Shown here one piece after another: positions 20,101 to 26,329 of a stretch of 64,000 bases of DNA (positions are counted from its first letter, which is position 1; the number at the start of each line of letters is the position of its first letter). Source of the stretch: Variovorax sp. 54 (lineage in GTDB: Bacteria; Pseudomonadota; Gammaproteobacteria; Burkholderiales; Burkholderiaceae_C); assembly GCF_002754375.1 (NCBI RefSeq), contig NZ_PEFF01000001.1:682001-746000 (forward strand). Reading direction: 5' to 3'. Position numbers and translations under genes: made by a program. The notes under the pieces are model-generated. The model had not been told where the DNA came from. It searched no databases and worked only from the letters and a program-made list of their open reading frames with translations.

Positions 20101-23100
20101 CGACGAAATTCTGCGACGCAGTGGCTTTGCTCGACACCGCATCGATCTCGCCGCCCACCACGATGCTGCCGCCGTCGCGCACCAGGCCGTAGCGCTTGCC
20201 GGTGGTGTCGGTGGCGGTGGCCGCGTGCGCCGACGCATCGAGCACCGCCTGCCCGCCGATCCAGATCGAGCGGGCATGGGCCTTTGCATTGGCAATGTCG
20301 GCCTCGAGATCGGTGATGTCCACCGTCTTCAGCACGATGCGCCCGCTGTTCGCGCGCAGCGTGCCGTCCACCGTGAGCTGGCCGGCGCTGCGCACCTCGA
20401 TGGCCTGGCCCGGATCGACGTGGATCGTTGCGCCCTTGCCCACCACGGCCTGCACCGTCGGCAGTTCCTGGGCGAGCGTGGTCGTCGTGCCGGCCTGCAG
20501 CGACAGGCTCGCGCCCTTGCGCGGCGTGAGCACGGCCTTGGTGGCGTCTTCCTGGTAGAGCGGCGGCGTCCACACCTCGAGCGCGTCGGCCGGACGGCTG
20601 CCGGTGGCGATGTCCTGCGCATGGGCGCCGAAGCGGTACACCGGCATCGTCACATCGACCTGCGCACCGTCGGCCACGGCGAGGCCGTGGTTGCCGATGA
20701 GCGCATAGCGGCTGAAGCCCTTGTCGAAGAAGTCGGCGTCGAGCATCAGCGTGTCGGCCTGCGCCATGCCCGAGGTGTCGCCGATGGCGACGCGCATGGT
20801 CTGCACGGTCAGCGTGCCGCCGCCGTCCACGCCGTGGCCGCGCAGCACCGCGCCGTCGAGCGCGACATGGCCGCTGCCGGCGTTGAAGCCGTCCGCCTCG
20901 AGCGTGACGCTGCCGCCCTTTCCGCCCTGCGGCTTGGCCTTGGCCAACAGCGCCGCGCCGGACGACACGTCGATGACGCTGCCGGTGCCCAGCACCACAT
21001 CGCCGGTGCTGCGCACCGACACGCTGCCGCCGTTGCGGTACGCCACGCCGCCCGCATCGGCGGGGTTCGTCAACAGGTTGGTCCACAGGCCGCGGGTGTC
21101 GAGCGTCGCGCCGCCCGCGAGCACCACCGAGGTCGTGCCGCCGGCGGGCGCGGTGAGCGCGCTCGTGTCCTTCAGGTAGTTGAGGCTGACCTGTTCGAGC
21201 ACGTTGCCCAGCTGGATGCCGCCGCCGCGCGCGACGAGGTCGGCGTTGACCTTCACGTCGGGGCTGTACAGCGTGAGGTGGCCGCCGTCGCCCGCTTGCA
21301 ATGCTGTGTCGACCGCGATGCTGTCGGTGGCCGCGATGCGCACCGCGCCCAAATGAAAACCGCTGAGCTGCGCCGCGTCGAGCACCAGCGTGTCGCGGCG
21401 TTCGGCCGGCAACGCGGTCGCGAGGTCGAGACCGCCCGCAATGCCGTCGGCCGTGTCTCCCAGCACCACGTGCTTGATGCCCGCCGCATCGAGCCGCCGG
21501 TGGATCGCACCGGTCGCCTTGTCGTAGTAGGCGTCGTAGCGGCCCACGACGAACTGCCCGCGCTGCGCCACCGCACCGGTCGACTGCTGGTAGCCGTCGA
21601 GCCCGGCCTGCCGCGCCTGCGTCTGCCGGTCGCCCTGGAAGGTCTCGCCGACGATCTCGCCTTCGAGCACCGCGGCCTGCGTGCCGACGACGAGCAGGCC
21701 GGCATCGCGGCCCACGGTGTAGCCGCTTTCCAGCCGCGTCTGCGGGCCGATCAACGGGTTGTAGAAGAAGCCGGTGGTGTTCTTGCCCCAGCGCGCGTGT
21801 TCGTCTTCGAAGCCCTTGTAGACGCCCGTGTAGCGCAGGTCGCCCGGTGCCTTCGACACCTCGTACAGTCGCCCGTCCGCGCCCTTGAGCCAGCTCTGGT
21901 GGAGCTTGCCCGTGAGCACGTCGAGCGTGCCGCCCGAAATGTTGATGCTCGCGCCGCGCTGCGTGACCAGCTCGCCGCCGCTGAAGCCCACCACGCCGCC
22001 CTGCGCCATCCACTCGCCCACGCCATGCGCCTGCGTGCCGAGGTAGCCGCCCACCTCGAGCAGGCCGCCGCCGGTGTACCAGCGCTCGCCCTGGTAGCCG
22101 CCGGTGCCGCCTGGCACGAAGACCAGCGAGCGCCGGTCGATCCACAGGTCGTTGTTGTTGAGGTTCTTGCTGTCGCGGTTGAGCGGCGCATCGCGCTGCT
22201 CGTTGCCCTGCACGTTGATCTTGATGTTGTTGGATTCCATCGCGAGCTTCACGCCCACCGCGCCCGACACGTCGATGCGCGCGCGCTCGCGCACGAGGCT
22301 GCGCTGCTTGGCGTCGACCACCACCTGGCCGCCCGTGGCCAGCGTGAGCGAGTCGGCCTGGAACTCGACCGTGCCGCCGCTGGCGACTTCGACGCGCGAC
22401 AGGTCGCGGCGGTCGTTGCCCGCCAGCACGATGTTGCCCGTGCCCACCTGGACCGCCGGCGCCATGAGCCCGGCGCGCTGGCTGTCGAGCGCGGTCGCGC
22501 CGCTGGTGTCGAGCGCGATGGCCGTGGTGCTGCCTTCGCCGAGCGTGACCTGGCCCGTCGCGCCGGTCGCGTTCAGATGCACCGTGCCCCGTGCGTTGAC
22601 CGACGTGCTGGAAAGGATGACGCCGCCTTGCACCACCTCGCGCCCCGCCAGCGTGACGTCGCCGGTGGGCGCCTGGATCAGGCCCGAGTTGCGGACCAGG
22701 CCGGCCTTGCTGTCTGCGGCCAGCGTCACCGCGACTTCGTTGCCGCGCGTGGTCGAGGCCAGGTTGCCGTCGGTGCCCACGCCCTTGCGGATCGTGAAGC
22801 TGTCGCCCGCCGCCAGCATCGTCTGCCCGCCCGGCGTGGCGATCTCGCCGGCGTTGTGCACCTCGGCGCCCAGCAGCAGCACATAGCCGCCGCCCTGCGT
22901 GGCCGAGCCCGGCGCGGGCGTGGAAAGCCGTGCGCCGGCCTGCACCTCGACGCGGCCTTGCGCGTTCTTGAAGTTGGGCGTGTTGCCGTTGGCGTACACG
23001 CCGTGGGCCTGGAACTGCGCGTCGTCGATCTGCGCCGCCGCGGCCACGAGGTTGCGCGTGTCGACCTGGCTGCTGCCGCTGAACACGATGCCGTTGCGGT

Positions 23101-23785
23101 TGACCACCATCACCGTGCCGTCGGCCTTGATGCGGCCCTGGATCTGGCTCGGGCGCGCCTGCGGGTCGTTCACCCTGTTGAGCACCGCCCAGTCTTTCTG
23201 CTGCGCGAAGGCCACCGTGGTGTTCTTGCCGACGTTGAAGGTCTCCCAGTTCAGGATGGCCTTGTCGGCTGTCTGCTCGACGGTGACGACCGTGCGGCCG
23301 TCGACCTGCCGCTGCGAATCACCGGTCAGTGCGCGCGCATTCGACCAGCCGGCGGTCAGCGAATTCGTGTCGACCTTCAGGCCGCCGTCGGCCAGGCCGT
23401 CGGGCACAGAGGGATCGTTCTGAGCGGCCCGCCGCGCGGCCTCTTGTGTCGCCTGCTGCGCCGCGATGCCGCGCGCCGCGAGGTTCAGGTTGCCGATCGA
23501 CTGGCGCAGCTGCTCATTGGCGCGCTGCTGCTGCGCGAGCGGGCTCGTGAACTGCGCCGCCGGCGACCCGTTGGGCATCAGGCCGGTGGCCGTGGCGGTG
23601 GCCTGTGCCGCGCCCTTGGCGTTGAACCAGGTCGGGCTGAAGGCGCGCTGCGCGTGGGCCGGCGCGGTGGCCGCACCGGCGGCCAGTGCCAATGCCATGG
23701 CCTGTGCCAGCGGCGAAATCCGGAAGCTCCTCGCATGCACGGCAGCGCCCTGGCGGCGGCTGCGGTGTCCCTCGTGTGTGTTCAT
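11156..23785 (-). CDS. Giant filamentous haemagglutinin-type exoprotein 1 (TpsA-like)
   Basis: A 4,209-residue exported protein of the filamentous haemagglutinin family, expected to form a long beta-helical fibre at the cell surface. A signal peptide of about 45 residues ends APAHAQ; the mature protein starts RAFSPTW. The N-terminal haemagglutination/TPS domain follows with ILNWETFNVGKNTTV and NRNGIVFSG at about 225-235 (the family NPNGI motif, degenerate). Hundreds of short Gly/Val/Asp-rich repeats fill the middle. At about 2828-2968 there is a stretch of LPxG-type short repeats. Cys pairs occur at about 2047/2052 and 3063/3070. The last about 190 residues (DLIAPLGTIDAGEAGIRVSG and onward) are nearly the same in all three exoproteins and match the DUF3739-type C-terminal region. 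A start codon ATG at 23785 lies 139 bases past fecR 1. No TpsB transporter gene is near. Confidence 0.93.
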   Translation of the reverse strand: MNTHEGHRSRRQGAAVHARSFRISPLAQAMALALAAGAATAPAHAQRAFSPTWFNAKGAAQATATATGLMPNGSPAAQFTSPLAQQQRANEQLRQSIGNLNLAARGIAAQQATQEAARRAAQNDPSVPDGLADGGLKVDTNSLTAGWSNARALTGDSQRQVDGRTVVTVEQTADKAILNWETFNVGKNTTVAFAQQKDWAVLNRVNDPQARPSQIQGRIKADGTVMVVNRNGIVFSGSSQVDTRNLVAAAAQIDDAQFQAHGVYANGNTPNFKNAQGRVEVQAGARLSTPAPGSATQGGGYVLLLGAEVHNAGEIATPGGQTMLAAGDSFTIRKGVGTDGNLASTTRGNEVAVTLAADSKAGLVRNSGLIQAPTGDVTLAGREVVQGGVILSSTSVNARGTVHLNATGATGQVTLGEGSTTAIALDTSGATALDSQRAGLMAPAVQVGTGNIVLAGNDRRDLSRVEVASGGTVEFQADSLTLATGGQVVVDAKQRSLVRERARIDVSGAVGVKLAMESNNIKINVQGNEQRDAPLNRDSKNLNNNDLWIDRRSLVFVPGGTGGYQGERWYTGGGLLEVGGYLGTQAHGVGEWMAQGGVVGFSGGELVTQRGASINISGGTLDVLTGKLHQSWLKGADGRLYEVSKAPGDLRYTGVYKGFEDEHARWGKNTTGFFYNPLIGPQTRLESGYTVGRDAGLLVVGTQAAVLEGEIVGETFQGDRQTQARQAGLDGYQQSTGAVAQRGQFVVGRYDAYYDKATGAIHRRLDAAGIKHVVLGDTADGIAGGLDLATALPAERRDTLVLDAAQLSGFHLGAVRIAATDSIAVDTALQAGDGGHLTLYSPDVKVNADLVARGGGIQLGNVLEQVSLNYLKDTSALTAPAGGTTSVVLAGGATLDTRGLWTNLLTNPADAGGVAYRNGGSVSVRSTGDVVLGTGSVIDVSSGAALLAKAKPQGGKGGSVTLEADGFNAGSGHVALDGAVLRGHGVDGGGTLTVQTMRVAIGDTSGMAQADTLMLDADFFDKGFSRYALIGNHGLAVADGAQVDVTMPVYRFGAHAQDIATGSRPADALEVWTPPLYQEDATKAVLTPRKGASLSLQAGTTTTLAQELPTVQAVVGKGATIHVDPGQAIEVRSAGQLTVDGTLRANSGRIVLKTVDITDLEADIANAKAHARSIWIGGQAVLDASAHAATATDTTGKRYGLVRDGGSIVVGGEIDAVSSKATASQNFVVVRPGALLDASGTHAVLDVPGLGATDVASNGGSISLASYNGLHLDGSLRAVAGGERAAGGTLAVVLGTPGLRLHLDPLEQAEDRVRRHRVLVLGVAQGAALAPDTLQAGVDDGALAYGQARLGTDTVRRGGFDTLSLFAGATLAFEDGVDLRMRQGLQIYAGGLALGTDAPDDAHVALSAAHVRLAGAMPSFTREVLRAPVAEGGVVRVPSGTRLDVAGELIDIRDGMGFGVNGKVPLLDSASEAPTVDLAAFGHVTLASSGDLRFLQGRQDVGISTSLVVPGSLTLRAAQIYPATGVVALVSAGLAPDGTYLPDTALRIEGTGATPDVPYAAFGDLSLRAGVIEQGGVLRVPLGQLTLGDALTTQVRLLPGSLTSVSGEGLNMPYGGTVDGINYLYDGKQVKLTGVGAGDLYKRNQTIGLTFMGASVQGQEGATLDLSGGGNLTGAGFVSGRGGSTDARFSPLMQVGTHGGFTLPGLATNPVYAIVPGVQPAVAPTGAEKGAVDPLVGQHITIGAGVPGLPAGTYTLMPSTYALQQGAFRVELNGAAGLGAPTGTLAMRNGSWLTAAQLGVGRTGIGDTLFRQAIVTSGEVLRSYSQYNEMGYADFVSADALRVGVPRAMLPADARNLHLNLSPGAGADAFRFDGTARFRVGAGGRGGSVAATTSDEQFGLEIVAAGAPATAGFQGVTLDAGALSGMGAARLVIGGLQGADYGQSGNVIQTGDGGGSVVLRQGAVLSAPEVFLAAVAVTEGSPLGVVVEQGARIHTLGRGKAAYDADDGFVYAANGQMLMVSNGRVSTLPVPQTQAESDNRSLQIGVCASASCSGQTELYSEGTIAMVTPDRFEMNEAVRYGTRHLTLAVRGINVGDSAALAAAAQNNTLPPGLAMSQALLDRLLRGDRQYGAPALETLELSASGGVNFFGTAALDTIDPATGKATMAQLVLATPAIYGQGGADDVATIRTGRLVWQGATTAPSAVVRNGAGTGSGTLNIEAEHIEFGYGSNSQPSGLEDAGRLVLGFADVNLKASERMSANHKGSLSVYQSQGAYEAGKGYAYSGGNLNIVAPLLTGEAGSVNRITAGGTLRVAAPTGAPAAATGDAALGAELSLRGRDLTLDTTVALPSGKLTLSAERDLTLTDRAVLDLSGRQVVFNDVSKYSAGGDVVLESLHGNLRQAAGSVIDISAQNNRAGTLKAMALDDAAGQVDLQGRILGASSGHYDAGGTRVPFQAGSVDVRARQLGDAEFAALNQRLNDGGVFGARSFQLRQGDLSIGDGLKAGEVNVSLDNGSLTVTGTIDASGERVGRINLAAKHNLTLAGSAMLDAHGRTLRVDSHGQIIDSPNRAMVELTSKDGQLTLASGSRIDLRHGTDAKVGGEPGQNDGRARGTLELNAGRTGETVGDIRIDASGTLAIEGARSIAVNGMWRYDDARFGTDAAATGRPYQVIDQVYLDAKHLQSTAFIDHALANGALMNGKLAGLNNARYADAFHLRPGVEIVSKAPDGDLVVQGDIDLSGYRYASANLHTQKTNVYGSGEVGALAIRAGGNLDIFGSINDGFAPPPATQDDGGWLLLPGVNLLRGDTVLPRGGVVLADGTTFEGGAGTLNYDLPIKSTLFVAGQLMPVASVLAQALELKVGTVLSADVRSASGALLFAAGSIVSGADVTLPVGTRLGAGMRLPSAATLSGVVWPKGVPLPGNGKKFVLSGALTLPLGALLPAATNIKLPSGVTSVKLRPDGAGRLWAAAAMLPEGSQSWSLRLVAGADLNAADNGIVQVHPAAGRGDLRLADSHYGMFGKLLPPKGGFGWSAQAVEELSWSGITVKVGDPVDPAIVGDVEFFCKDVPDYCVSNSKPEYAMVPGSARFSVVRTGAADLDLLAAGNLRMDSLFGVYTAGASSQATHAGDPYNLSRAVGANGTVLNDANGGYEKFVDGGAQNLARAWYPASGGNLTLQAGGDLTGDMTLIAGGTGSRRPNPADNGFSSGAIGNWLWRQGTGESFGGGQDQPTAWWINFGSYVGTPGAADKLLGFTGFGTLGGGDLRVDVGGNAGLQARRGARIDSSTDSRRSQGLVLAVGGTGRVLADGRLSLTGGGDVQVRVGGAFNPLDTPFVQGAGGDVDAGLNGAIVNLRGDVQLQAGSLGSLPLVYGLYARSQSPRETRAYDLYTATRGMAQGGIVLAPGDANYTLATRGDLVVKGVIDPTRVGLANATPFSANGLAGQGQSWFTLWTPHTAIGLFATGGDLVPVTGGAGLPVTDSAFVYPSILHAVAASGSLFYGDAATFQEIGTGTPLVLAPAAHGALEFLARDSIYAGGNTVSQSGAAASALATPLRPAFQGTTGDGTALGNLSGGNNLDGGGVRPLFAFGPNTVSGETVGTQPARFYAVQGDLVGVSSGRILRFRPDDATRAGQTWYEGAQPVWMRAGRDIVASGTPVGRTEPSNGAAQAYFESSGNLFAHQKPGDISVVSAGRDILFSTFNVAGPGTLEITAGRDIRMENKASVSSLGAVVPGDNRPGAGIAMLAGVGSSGPDYRGFAQRYLDPVNLMQSGQPLADQAGKVVKNYNRQLTLGDWLRAELGYSGDENGAAAWMAQRQTSLDGETGTPRRVLANDYRQASQLYLVNWLEASQGYRGKGGAQEALAFFNGLPPEQQRSYLRGVYFAELKEGGREYNDEAGVRYGSYLRGRNAIASLFPGTSYRGDITMFGAAGVNTLFGGDIAMLTPGGRQVFGIEGEAPKAVGTLIPGVITQGAGDISLYALGSILLGQSRIMTTFGGSVLGWSAEGDINAGRGSKTTVVYTPPKRVYDRWGNVVLSSDVPSTGAGIATLNPIPEVPAGDIDLIAPLGTIDAGEAGIRVSGNVNLAALQIVNAANVAVQGKSTGLPVVASVNVGALANASAAASQATAAAQDVMQRERAAARQSLPSVFSVRVLGFGNEPASGAPEATDVRRKPAEQASYDPSGFVQMVGHGALTDAQLARLNEPERRGLPRGR
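11321..11860 (-). repeat. Long dispersed repeat, copy 1 (exoprotein C-terminal coding end)
   Basis: This segment encodes the conserved C-terminal block of exoprotein 1 and is closely similar at the DNA level, by eye, to 29988-30520 and 45588-46120, all in the same orientation. The copies are direct repeats 15-34 kb apart, so homologous recombination between them could delete or fuse whole cassettes. Confidence 0.75.
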
Positions 23786-23843
23786 CTGACGACCCGTAAA
23801 GAATGAAATGCACAGGCACGGAATCCGTGCCCCTTACGGGACA

Positions 23844-23876
23844 GACCGACGGACGCAAACAAAACCGCTAACTTTC
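23844..23876 (-). promoter_or_regulatory. Candidate ECF promoter of exoprotein 1 (weaker match)
   Basis: In the 139-base gap between fecR 1 and exoprotein 1, the minus strand reads GAAAGTTAGCGGTT, then GGTC after 15 bases, with two CGTC-type boxes slightly upstream of that. It resembles the TGCGGTT-N15/16-CGTC element found before fecR 1, fecR 2 and exoprotein 2, but the spacing and -10 box are less exact. Confidence 0.35.
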
Positions 23877-23924
23877 TGGCGCAATCCTGAGCGCACGCGA
23901 GGGCCAATCAGGCTGTCACATTCA

Positions 23925-24890
23925 TCAGCTAAGGAGGAGCACGCCGCCCGGCAGCGCGCGCGCATCGAGGTCGTACGAGCGCTGGATCTGCACCAGCACC
24001 GTGTCGAGCGAGGCGATGGCGAAACGCCCGCTGACTTCGCGCCCGGCCAGGCGCTGCGCCAGCAGCACCACGCGGCCCGGCCGGTAGCGGTTGATCTCGT
24101 CGATCACATGCGCCAGCGGCGTCTGCCTGAACACCAGCACGCCGCTGCGCCAGGCCGAAGGCTCGCGGGTGGCCACGCCCGCCACCGACCCGAGCGAGCC
24201 GGCGTCGTACAGCACCTGCTCGCCGGCCTGCAACTCGCGCGTGCCACTCCCGTGCGTGACGCGCACGCGCCCTTCGAGGCAGGTCACGCAGCCTCGGCCC
24301 GCGAGGTAGCGCACCTCGAAGCGACCGGCCTGTGCCTCGCTGCGGGCCGCGCCCGCCACGACACCGAAAGGCTGCGGCCCGGCCACCAGATCGACCGCCG
24401 CCTCGCCCGCGATCAGATCGATGCCGACGACGCGGCCCTCGACGCTGCGGCGCTGCACGCTGGTCTGCGTGTTGAGCATCAGGTCGACGCCTTCGGCCAC
24501 CTGCACCGCGCGCTGCTCGCCGGTGGCCGTGCGGTAGTCCGCGTTCCATTCGCCGAGCGACGGCCACAGGCCCAGCGGCGGAGAAACCACCGCCACGCCC
24601 GCGGCGCCGGCCGCGCCCACCGCCGCACCGAGGAACGCGCGGCGCGCGGCCACGGGTCGCGGCGACGACACGGAAGGCCGTTGAATTTCGGCCGGCATGC
24701 CTCCGATGGCCGGGTCGAGCGCCTGCCACAAGCGCCGGGCCTGCGCGAGCGCGGGCTGGCGCAGCGGGTCGCCGTCGCGCCAGCGGCGAAAGCCTTCGAC
24801 GTCGTGCTGCGTGGCCGCGCCGGACGACAGCCGGCGCAGCCAGGCCTGCGCTTCGCGCAAGGCCTGTGCGTGTGCATCGGGCGGGGTCAT
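23925..24890 (-). CDS. FecR-family sigma regulator 1
   Basis: FecR proteins are single-pass inner-membrane regulators that hold and then activate a cognate ECF sigma factor. The 321-residue product has a cytoplasmic N-domain (about 1-75, with AQAWLRRLSSG and GFRRWRDGDPLRQ typical of DUF4880), a membrane segment at about 85-105 preceded by a twin-arginine-like motif ARRAFLGA, and a periplasmic FecR domain (TATGEQRAVQVAEGV, LNTQTSVQRR, GEAAVDL) ending in a small STN-like segment (SGRFAIASLD to LPGGVLLLS). The frame is open upstream to 25025, overlapping the sigma gene, but MTPPDAHA at 24890 matches the family N-terminus. It lies 73 bases after sigma 1, a gap that contains a candidate promoter. 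Confidence 0.92.
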   Translation of the reverse strand: MTPPDAHAQALREAQAWLRRLSSGAATQHDVEGFRRWRDGDPLRQPALAQARRLWQALDPAIGGMPAEIQRPSVSSPRPVAARRAFLGAAVGAAGAAGVAVVSPPLGLWPSLGEWNADYRTATGEQRAVQVAEGVDLMLNTQTSVQRRSVEGRVVGIDLIAGEAAVDLVAGPQPFGVVAGAARSEAQAGRFEVRYLAGRGCVTCLEGRVRVTHGSGTRELQAGEQVLYDAGSLGSVAGVATREPSAWRSGVLVFRQTPLAHVIDEINRYRPGRVVLLAQRLAGREVSGRFAIASLDTVLVQIQRSYDLDARALPGGVLLLS

Positions 24891-24935
24891 CGGGGCGTCA
24901 ACCTGTGTGCGTTGAAAGATGTCGCATATCCATGA

Positions 24936-24970
24936 GACGGCTCTCGAGGCGGTGAACCGCAATTTATTTG
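24936..24970 (-). promoter_or_regulatory. Candidate ECF promoter before fecR 1
   Basis: On the minus strand an A/T-rich run AAATAAATTGCGGTT is followed after 15 bases by CGTC (24939-24936). It overlaps the last codons of sigma 1 and lies about 45 bases before the fecR 1 start. The same arrangement occurs before fecR 2 (16 bases) and exoprotein 2 (16 bases), which is the main support. Confidence 0.5.
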
Positions 24971-25500
24971 TCATGCGGCTCCTTTGCTCTGAGCGCACGG
25001 CCCATGCGGGCGGCGATGTGGTCATGCGCCTCCTTGAGTTCCTTCTCCACCGTGCGCAGCGAGATGCCGAGCCGCGCAGCCACCTCGCGCTGCGGCAGGT
25101 GCTGCCAGCGCACCATCACCAGCACCTGCCGGCGCCGTGGCGGCAGGCGCTCGATGAGCGCACGCAGCGCGGCCAGTTCCGCGCGGTCTTGCGCGATCTG
25201 CGCGGGCCCCGGCGCGGGGTCGGGCGTTTCGTCGAGCAGCGCCTCGATCTCGTCGGACGTGGCCAGGCGCCCCTGCTTCGCGACCTGGTCGTAGGCCAGG
25301 TTGACGGCCACGCGCAGCAGGTAGGCGGCGGGGTCGTGCACGCCGTCGATGTCGTCGCGGCTTTCCAGCCGCAGCCAGGTGTCCTGCAGCGCATCGCTCG
25401 CACGCTCAGCATTGCCGAGTCGTCGCGCGAGCCGCTGCTTGAGCTCGTCGTAGCGGGCGACCAGGAAGTCGCGCAATGCGGGCAGCGCGTTCTCGGGCAT
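24964..25500 (-). CDS. ECF sigma factor 1, FecI-like
   Basis: A 178-residue ECF sigma factor. Region 2 spans about 10-80 (ASDALQDTWLRLESRDD, then AAYLLRVAVNLAYDQVAKQ), a Pro/Asp/Glu-rich linker follows (LLDETPDPAPGP), and region 4 spans about 115-170 (IERLPPRRRQVLVMVRWQ, then REVAARLGISLRTVEKELKEAH as the helix-turn-helix). It begins 9 bases after the STN protein 1 stop, so the two are cotranscribed. It is closest by eye to sigma 2 (43854-44369). It should be held and activated by FecR 1, encoded next, and likely directs transcription from the TGCGGTT/CGTC promoters. Confidence 0.94.
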   Translation of the reverse strand: MPENALPALRDFLVARYDELKQRLARRLGNAERASDALQDTWLRLESRDDIDGVHDPAAYLLRVAVNLAYDQVAKQGRLATSDEIEALLDETPDPAPGPAQIAQDRAELAALRALIERLPPRRRQVLVMVRWQHLPQREVAARLGISLRTVEKELKEAHDHIAARMGRALRAKEPHDK

Positions 25501-25509
25501 GGCGATGCG

Positions 25510-26232
25510 TCAGTGCCGCACCGGGCATTCGAGCCCGGGCGTCTGCGAGCGCGGCAGGATCAGCATCGTGAGCGGCTGCGCCATGTCCGGCGGCGGCGCG
25601 CGGTCGATGCGCAACTGCCGCAGAGTGTCGAGGATCGCATCGTCGCGCGCGCGGTCACCGCTGGTGTGCAGCAGGAAGGCATGGGCGATGCGGCCGGTGC
25701 CGTCGATCACGAAACGCATCGCCGCGCGGTAGCCGCCCGGCGCCGAGCGCGGGTGCGCGCACAAGGCTTCCCAGATGCGGGTCTGGACCAGCCCGTCGTA
25801 ACCGCGGTCCACGGTGGCAGGTGCGGCCTGCACCGCGTCGGCAGGCCGTGCCGGCGCAGGCGCCGTCGGTGCGAGCCGGAGCACGAAGGCGGTCGTGGCC
25901 CCCACGCCGGCATCGTCGGCGACCAGGCCCGTGCCCGCGAGCAACGCATCGAGTGCGGCCTGCGCATCGAACACCCCGTGCACGGGCGCAGCATGGCGTC
26001 CGGCCACGCGTTCGGCATCGAAGAACACGGGCAACCCGGTCGCGCGGCCGTACTGCTCCAGCGCCGCGGCGAGCGGCTGGGCCGCAATGTCGAAGGCGAT
26101 GCGCGTTTCGTGCGGTCGGCGCGGCGCCGCGTCGGACTGCGCGCGGGCGGTCGTCCACGGGCCGGTCATGCAGGCGACCAGCGCGAGGCAGGCGAAGGAG
26201 ACAAGAGGAAAGGAAAGAGGTGCATGCCGCAT
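25510..26232 (-). CDS. Exported STN plus TonB-C-like domain protein 1
   Basis: The 240-residue product has an N-terminal export signal; a lipobox-like LVAC at about 17-20 makes lipidation possible, otherwise cleavage is near TARAQ. Residues about 45-115 form an STN (secretin/TonB N-terminus) domain: IAFDIAAQPLAAALEQYG, GLPVFFDAERV, VHGVFDAQAALDALLAGTGL. Residues about 165-230 resemble the C-terminal domain of TonB-type proteins (YRAAMRFVIDGTGRIAHAFL, then LDTLRQLR). A Cys just before this domain (EALCAHP) and one near the end (LECPVRH) are conserved in all three paralogues and may pair. It has no beta-barrel. Start at 26232 begins the signal peptide; the frame is open nine codons further. First gene of cassette 1. 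Confidence 0.88.
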   Translation of the reverse strand: MRHAPLSFPLVSFACLALVACMTGPWTTARAQSDAAPRRPHETRIAFDIAAQPLAAALEQYGRATGLPVFFDAERVAGRHAAPVHGVFDAQAALDALLAGTGLVADDAGVGATTAFVLRLAPTAPAPARPADAVQAAPATVDRGYDGLVQTRIWEALCAHPRSAPGGYRAAMRFVIDGTGRIAHAFLLHTSGDRARDDAILDTLRQLRIDRAPPPDMAQPLTMLILPRSQTPGLECPVRH

Positions 26233-26282
26233 GAGTTCGATACGCCCGGCGAAAGCCACGGCCCGGGGGCATGTCGAAGCGG

Positions 26283-26310
26283 ATGCTAGGTTCGCTTAAT
26301 GACGCTCGAA
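26283..26310 (-). promoter_or_regulatory. Candidate sigma-70 promoter of cassette 1
   Basis: On the minus strand TTCGAG (26310-26305) is followed after 16 bases by TAGCAT (26288-26283), about 50 bases before the STN protein 1 start. The promoter of cassette 3 has a very similar pair (TTCAAG, 17 bases, TAGCAT), and the nlpD-like gene has an extended TGCTAGCAT. The -35 match is weak. Confidence 0.4.
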
Positions 26311-26329
26311 TGACGCGGCACGATTGCAC

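Noticed and set aside
19443..22145. Minus-strand 900-codon frame overlapping exoprotein 1 in another frame, and others such as 14556-17648, 46567-49305 and 52015-54768
   Set aside because: Arg/Ala/Gly-rich low-complexity translations inside a real gene; they are frame-shifted shadows of the exoprotein.
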